Origin: JBIIJL01 sp044233795
Lineage (GTDB): Bacteria; Pseudomonadota; Gammaproteobacteria; Legionellales; Legionellaceae
Direction of reading: 5' to 3'
Assembly: GCA_044233795.1 (NCBI GenBank)
Contig: JBIIJL010000080.1
Span: 1-8,645, forward strand
Length of the DNA stretch: 8,645 nucleotides
A model generated the notes under the pieces. That model saw nothing but the letters and a program-made list of their open reading frames with translations, did no database searches and was not told the origin of the DNA. Shown in pieces: positions 5,926 through 8,645 of this stretch. Within the stretch, counting starts at the first letter, position 1, and each line of letters opens with the position of its first letter. Both the position numbers and the translations under genes were made by a program.

Positions 5926-5931
5926 ATTATA
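5926..5931 (-). promoter_or_regulatory. -10 box of the short paralog
   Basis: Perfect TATAAT on the minus strand, 94 nt upstream within the leader of the short paralog start. It is embedded in GGACTATAATTTCAA, also present in copy 1. As there, no clear -35 box is visible. Confidence 0.5.
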
Positions 5932-6048
5932 GTCCATATTTGGCTGTGCTTCCGACTGATAGAGGCTTCATACAGGGCAAATTAAAATGGGAGATGAGTA
6001 TTGTTAGAGGGGTCACCCACTTTGAGCACGAAAAAATTCAATCGATTA

Positions 6049-6183
6049 TCAATACTGGAGTACAACCGTATAGTGATAACTGGTAGCATTATTAACGAAA
6101 TCTGCTAGAATCGCTGTCGGTGAAGTTGACATTCCCCACCCAGCTTGGCGGTGGTTATTGTAGAGGCTACCAACCTCTGCCAT
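6049..6183 (-). pseudogene. Possible small protein or gene remnant, 44 codons
   Basis: A leftward frame from ATG at 6183 to TGA at 6049 encodes 44 residues beginning MAEVGSLYNNHRQAGWG and ending VVLQY. The frame is open nine codons further upstream (ELALKEIAG) before a TAA. The composition reads like real protein, with Ala/Gly/Asn/Tyr-rich segments, but there is no convincing ribosome binding site and no recognised domain. It may be the 3' end of a decayed gene or a chance frame. It lies between the paralog pair and the permease, where other signs of rearrangement exist. Confidence 0.25.
6136..6180 (+). other. Pair of adjacent small hairpins
   Basis: CCACC (6136-6140) pairs with GGTGG (6150-6154), and GTAGAGG (6160-6166) pairs with CCTCTGC (6174-6180) in a 7-bp stem with one G-U pair. 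They lie upstream of the proposed permease promoter, so they would be in its mRNA leader only if an upstream start is used (a weak TAGAAT is at 6105-6110). No known riboswitch consensus is recognised. Confidence 0.35.
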
Positions 6184-6258
6184 ACCGGCGATTTCTTTGA
6201 GAGCCAACTCTTACATTTCTTTGCAACAAAATTAAAGATGAATTACACTAAAAAAAAC

Positions 6259-6286
6259 TGGACAAAAGATAAAATTATTGTACAAT
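6259..6286 (+). promoter_or_regulatory. Promoter of the amino-acid permease
   Basis: TGGACA (-35, 6259-6264) and TACAAT (-10, 6281-6286) are separated by 16 nt, with a TG one base before the -10 box region. Transcription would begin near 6293, leaving a leader of about 38 nt that contains AAGGA (6314-6318). Confidence 0.6.
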
Positions 6287-6330
6287 ATTCGCCGCCCTTT
6301 TGATATGATAAGTAAGGAATATAAGAACGA

Positions 6331-7803
6331 GTGGCTAAAGTAACCAGAAAAACTACAAAACCGACCCAACCCGGAGAATTTCGTCGTGCTTTAAAGGACC
6401 GGCATGTTCAGTTGATTGCTTTGGGTGGCATCATTGGTTCTGGTTATTTCTTAGGAACCGGGGCCGTTATTCATGCAGTGGGGCCATCTGTATTTCTTGC
6501 ATATATTCTCGGCGGACTAATCATCTACTTAACCATGTTATGTATGGGTGAGCTTGCTGTTGCAATCCCAATCTCAGGTTCTTTTATCAATTATACCGCT
6601 GATTTCATCTCTCCCTCGCTCGCATGCGGCGTTGGGTGGTCCTATTGGATCAGTTGGGTTGCATACATCCCTGCGGAGTGTGTGGCAGGCGGTATTATTA
6701 TGCAACACTTTACAGGCGTAAATGGATACATCTGGGCCGTTGGTTTTGGTCTATTAATCACTTACATTAACATGACAGAGGTGGGCACCTTCGGAGAAAT
6801 TGAGTTTTGGTTAGCCTTAATTAAAGTATTCGCCCTCTTTGGTTTTGTTATTTTATCTTTGATGATCTTCGGGGGCGTCATTCATGGCCATGATACCCAT
6901 GGTTTCATCGGAACAAAATTCATTTTAGGCAAAGGAGGGCTGTTTCCAAATGGCAAAATGGCCTTGCTCACTGCAATGGTGCTACTCTTGGTGAATTACC
7001 AAGGCTCTGAAATCATTGGTCTTGCAGCAGGTGAGTCAGTTGATCCCGCTAGAATGATCCCCAACGCTATTCGTAACGTGACCTATCGAATATTATTCAT
7101 CTACATTATTCCAATCTTCTGTTTGGTGCTCATTTTCCCTTGGGAGAAAGCGAACCTTAGCAACTCAGTGTTCGCCGAAGCACTTAATTTTTATGGCCTC
7201 AAGTGGGCAGGAGCTGTAGCCAGTTTTGTGACGCTCACCGCGACCTTGTCTTGCTCTAATTCAGGGGTATATGGCATTGTACGTTCTCTACATGCTTTGG
7301 CACGAAATGGCATGGCACCTCATCAATTAGCTACTTTAAACCGAAATGCAGTCCCGCAAAACGCCGGATTTGCTACACTTATCTCAATTTGGGTCCTACT
7401 GCTTGCCGGTTATTTTTTTGGACAGACCATGTTGTATATTGCGCTCTTACTGGTCTCAGGTTTCACGGGTGCCATTGCTTGGATTTCTCTTTGCTGGGCG
7501 CAAATAAATTTTAGAAAACGCCTATACCAAGCAGGATATACCACGGCTGATTTGCGCTACAAAACACCTGGCTCACCTTATACTGGAATTGTAGCAATTG
7601 TGTTGATGGTTATATGTTTGCTATTTTTACTGATGAATCATGATCCTTGCTATAAAATTGCCTTTGGTATTGGCCTGCTAACATTGATAGTCCCCATGCT
7701 TATTTATCGAGTGCTAGGATTAGAGAAAACCCGAGAACTTTCACTTGCCAACAATCATATCCAGTTTTCTGATGTTTTCCCAACACATAAAAAACGAAAA
7801 TGA
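6331..7803 (+). CDS. Amino-acid permease, APC superfamily (AAT-like)
   Basis: A 490-aa inner-membrane, probably proton-coupled amino-acid importer with about 12 membrane segments. The N-terminus has the family signature: FRRALKDRHVQLIALGG followed by IGSGYFLGTG in segment 1 (residues 33-44), the unwound-helix region that binds the amino-acid backbone. GELAVAIPISGSF (73-85) and GWSYWISWVAYIPAE (102-116) are also typical, and YQGSEIIGLAAGES (223-236) with IPNAIRNV (243-250) marks the middle of the protein. The closest relatives by motif are LysP/AroP/GabP-type transporters, but the substrate cannot be read from these motifs. The start is GTG; AAGGA lies about 12 nt upstream, a longer spacing than usual, which may limit translation. 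An upstream in-frame ATG with better spacing is absent. It has its own promoter. No obvious hairpin terminator follows before the convergent gene. Confidence 0.88.
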   Translation: MAKVTRKTTKPTQPGEFRRALKDRHVQLIALGGIIGSGYFLGTGAVIHAVGPSVFLAYILGGLIIYLTMLCMGELAVAIPISGSFINYTADFISPSLACGVGWSYWISWVAYIPAECVAGGIIMQHFTGVNGYIWAVGFGLLITYINMTEVGTFGEIEFWLALIKVFALFGFVILSLMIFGGVIHGHDTHGFIGTKFILGKGGLFPNGKMALLTAMVLLLVNYQGSEIIGLAAGESVDPARMIPNAIRNVTYRILFIYIIPIFCLVLIFPWEKANLSNSVFAEALNFYGLKWAGAVASFVTLTATLSCSNSGVYGIVRSLHALARNGMAPHQLATLNRNAVPQNAGFATLISIWVLLLAGYFFGQTMLYIALLLVSGFTGAIAWISLCWAQINFRKRLYQAGYTTADLRYKTPGSPYTGIVAIVLMVICLLFLLMNHDPCYKIAFGIGLLTLIVPMLIYRVLGLEKTRELSLANNHIQFSDVFPTHKKRK

Positions 7804-7878
7804 AGAAAAAAGATATTCTACTTTATCCTCTACTCTGTCGAATCTAGACTCGCTAGGCAACGTATATGGACTCATCCG

Positions 7879-8394
7879 TTAGCTAGGAGAGCCGTCTACG
7901 CATGCAATTTTGTTTTGTTTTTCGTGAAACTCTGCCACAAATTGGATGAGGTATTTGTTAACATCTTGAAGCTCTCGAACAGACTTGTAACAATGTCTTT
8001 TAAACTCGACCAAATCCCTATTATAACCTACTGACATCATCAAATTCGCAAAAATATCCGTTGAATCAGAACATAATCTAAAATCATCCCGAAAAAAAAC
8101 CCGCGGCTTTTTTAGCGCTGCAGCATAACCTATTTCAAAGAACACCCCTACATCAGGTGGCTCACCATTTAAAACTGCAAAAACTAAATCACAATTTAGA
8201 ATATCTTCTGCATTTTTATCAGCTATTAACATAGGATCGAAAATCTCGACTGTTGCTATATCATTTGCTCGCTTAAATGGCTCCCATATTTTAAAACCCA
8301 GGGCATTTAATGCCTGTTCTATCGGTTGTAAAGCCAATTTATTCGTTTCAGAAAAGCCACAGTTATTTGCAAGGTATACAATAGGTTTAGGCAT
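7879..8394 (-). CDS. Nucleoside 2-deoxyribosyltransferase-like protein
   Basis: Predicted cytoplasmic enzyme that cleaves or exchanges the base of (deoxy)nucleosides, a nucleoside-salvage role. Using the ATG at 8394 the protein has 171 aa and starts MPKPIVYLANNCGFSE, with a tyrosine at position 7 as in the Lactobacillus enzyme. Asp69 (CDLVFAVLNG), Asp81 and Glu87 in PPDVGVFFEIGYA fit the catalytic pattern, the Asp-to-Glu spacing of six being the same as in characterised enzymes; Glu87 is the expected nucleophile. A later FANLMMS supplies a candidate for the conserved Asn. Longer starts at 8409 and 8442 exist, but the best promoter (-10 at 8413-8418) would begin transcription near 8406, after both. 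The leader is then only ~12 nt with a weak GAG, so translation may be low. The region between the NxxD stretch and the core is shorter than in longer relatives. It converges with the permease. Confidence 0.75.
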   Translation of the reverse strand: MPKPIVYLANNCGFSETNKLALQPIEQALNALGFKIWEPFKRANDIATVEIFDPMLIADKNAEDILNCDLVFAVLNGEPPDVGVFFEIGYAAALKKPRVFFRDDFRLCSDSTDIFANLMMSVGYNRDLVEFKRHCYKSVRELQDVNKYLIQFVAEFHEKQNKIACVDGSPS

Positions 8395-8412
8395 TTTACA
8401 TATACTCATTAT

Positions 8413-8442
8413 ATTATAATTAAACGTAGCTCCCCACGTCAT
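8413..8442 (-). promoter_or_regulatory. Promoter of the deoxyribosyltransferase-like gene
   Basis: On the minus strand ATGACG (-35, 8437-8442) is followed after 18 nt by a perfect TATAAT (-10, 8413-8418). On the plus strand an overlapping TATAAT lies at 8415-8420 and could serve the rightward small frame at 8494, although no well-spaced -35 box supports that direction. Confidence 0.5.
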
Positions 8443-8493
8443 CCCGAGCCTGATGTATCGTCACAAAAATTAGAAAACGGAAGGAAAAGCTAG

Positions 8494-8628
8494 ATGAGCA
8501 GTGCAATTCATGATCTAATAATTTCGCCAAAAAACATAAGAGGCATTGTGGTGCGCAAAGAAAGTTTATTACAAAAATACTTCAAAGACACGTTTTCATT
8601 TATGCATAAAAAATGCCAGACTGTTTGA
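8494..8628 (+). CDS. Small protein of 44 aa, function unknown
   Basis: An ATG at 8494 opens a 44-codon frame ending in TGA at 8626-8628. The support is a very good ribosome binding site, GGAAGGA, with 9 nt between GGAAGG and the ATG. The protein is basic, starts MSSAIHDLIISPKNIRG and ends SFMHKKCQTV. There is no membrane segment or recognisable domain. It diverges from the deoxyribosyltransferase-like gene and shares a ~100-bp spacer with an overlapping pair of TATAAT boxes. It may be a genuine small protein or the start of a gene cut short by a mutation; the window ends 17 bp later, so this cannot be settled here. Confidence 0.45.
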   Translation: MSSAIHDLIISPKNIRGIVVRKESLLQKYFKDTFSFMHKKCQTV

Positions 8629-8635
8629 TTTGGCA
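8608..8635 (-). terminator. Weak leftward intrinsic terminator candidate
   Basis: On the minus strand TGCCA and TGGCA form a 5-bp stem with a 12-nt loop, followed directly by six T. It would end a leftward transcript entering from beyond the right edge. The stem is short and the site overlaps the 3' end of the small rightward frame, so confidence is low. Confidence 0.25.
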
Positions 8636-8645
8636 AAAAATATTT

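Larger units (their letters stand above)
5349..5957 (-). repeat. Tandem duplication unit, copy 2 (gene plus promoter)
   Basis: Second copy of the unit at 4478-5320, from the shared GTTGAATTTACAACAGTTTA at its left end to CCGACT at its right end (5952-5957). It carries the one-repeat version of the gene. Confidence 0.9.
5958..6330. other. 373-bp stretch without a confident gene, upstream of the permease
   Basis: This region holds a possible 44-codon leftward frame (6049-6183), two neighbouring small hairpins (6136-6154 and 6160-6180) and the permease promoter (6259-6286). Near 6004-6026 the sequence TGTTAGAGGGGTCACCCACT resembles an insertion-sequence end in style, but I find no matching inverted partner in the window. 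A 12-codon frame starting at 6305 overlaps the permease start and lacks a ribosome binding site. Confidence 0.5.

Noticed and set aside
6003..6030. Possible insertion-sequence terminus (TGTTAGAGGGGTCACCCACT).
   Set aside because: No inverted partner and no transposase fragment found in the window.
6136..6180. Hairpins upstream of an amino-acid permease considered as a lysine riboswitch because of GTAGAGGC.
   Set aside because: The rest of the lysine riboswitch core is absent and the hairpins lie upstream of the best promoter.
6305..6343. A 12-codon frame overlapping the GTG start of the permease, considered as a leader peptide.
   Set aside because: No ribosome binding site, and no run of a single amino acid that would suggest attenuation.
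8437..8455. CGTCATCCCGAGCCTGATG considered as a dispersed palindromic element.
   Set aside because: Only one copy in the window and only a short CATC/GATG pairing; a genome-wide search would be needed.

Overview
The window looks like chromosomal DNA of a moderately AT-rich gammaproteobacterium. The support is a TolC-type outer-membrane factor, a TtcA of the gammaproteobacterial type, a NagZ-type hexosaminidase and a tRNA-Ser(GGA) with an encoded CCA. Several proteins (the cysteine-rich secreted protein, the short nucleoside deoxyribosyltransferase-like protein) remind me of families seen in Legionella/Coxiella relatives. That order-level placement comes from memory of protein style, not from a search.

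Layout. (1) 1-3364 is housekeeping: tolC and ttcA run rightward 30 bp apart, and nagZ runs leftward, converging on ttcA with a 22-bp gap. (2) 3442-3894 is a leftward gene for a small exported six-cysteine protein upstream of nagZ. (3) 4171-4297 is a well-formed promoter plus tRNA-Ser(GGA). (4) 4478-5957 holds two tandem, leftward paralogous genes (231 and 153 aa) of a family I do not recognise, each with its own duplicated promoter and leader. (5) 5958-6330 is a 373-bp stretch with hairpins, a possible 44-codon gene remnant and the promoter of the next gene. (6) 6331-7803 is an amino-acid permease. (7) 7879-8394 is a leftward nucleoside 2-deoxyribosyltransferase-like gene. (8) 8494-8628 is a 44-codon rightward reading frame with a very good ribosome binding site, at the right edge.

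The unusual part is the paralog pair. Each protein has an N-terminal repeat domain of about 65 aa (one copy in the short protein, two in the long one) followed by a Pro/Ser/Ala-rich tail. The coding strands carry runs of 8, 8 and 9 consecutive G. A one-base change at either run tested in the long gene gives early termination, so these look like candidate phase-variation switches. A 27-bp piece of the tRNA-Ser promoter region, including its -35 box, recurs directly before copy 2. This suggests that a unit made of tRNA plus gene was duplicated in tandem and that the second tRNA was then lost by a 289-bp deletion. In the well-conserved tail, 9 of 10 nucleotide differences between the copies change the residue. 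Together this looks like a young, fast-changing accessory locus next to a tRNA gene, possibly secreted or host-interacting, though its function cannot be read from the sequence.
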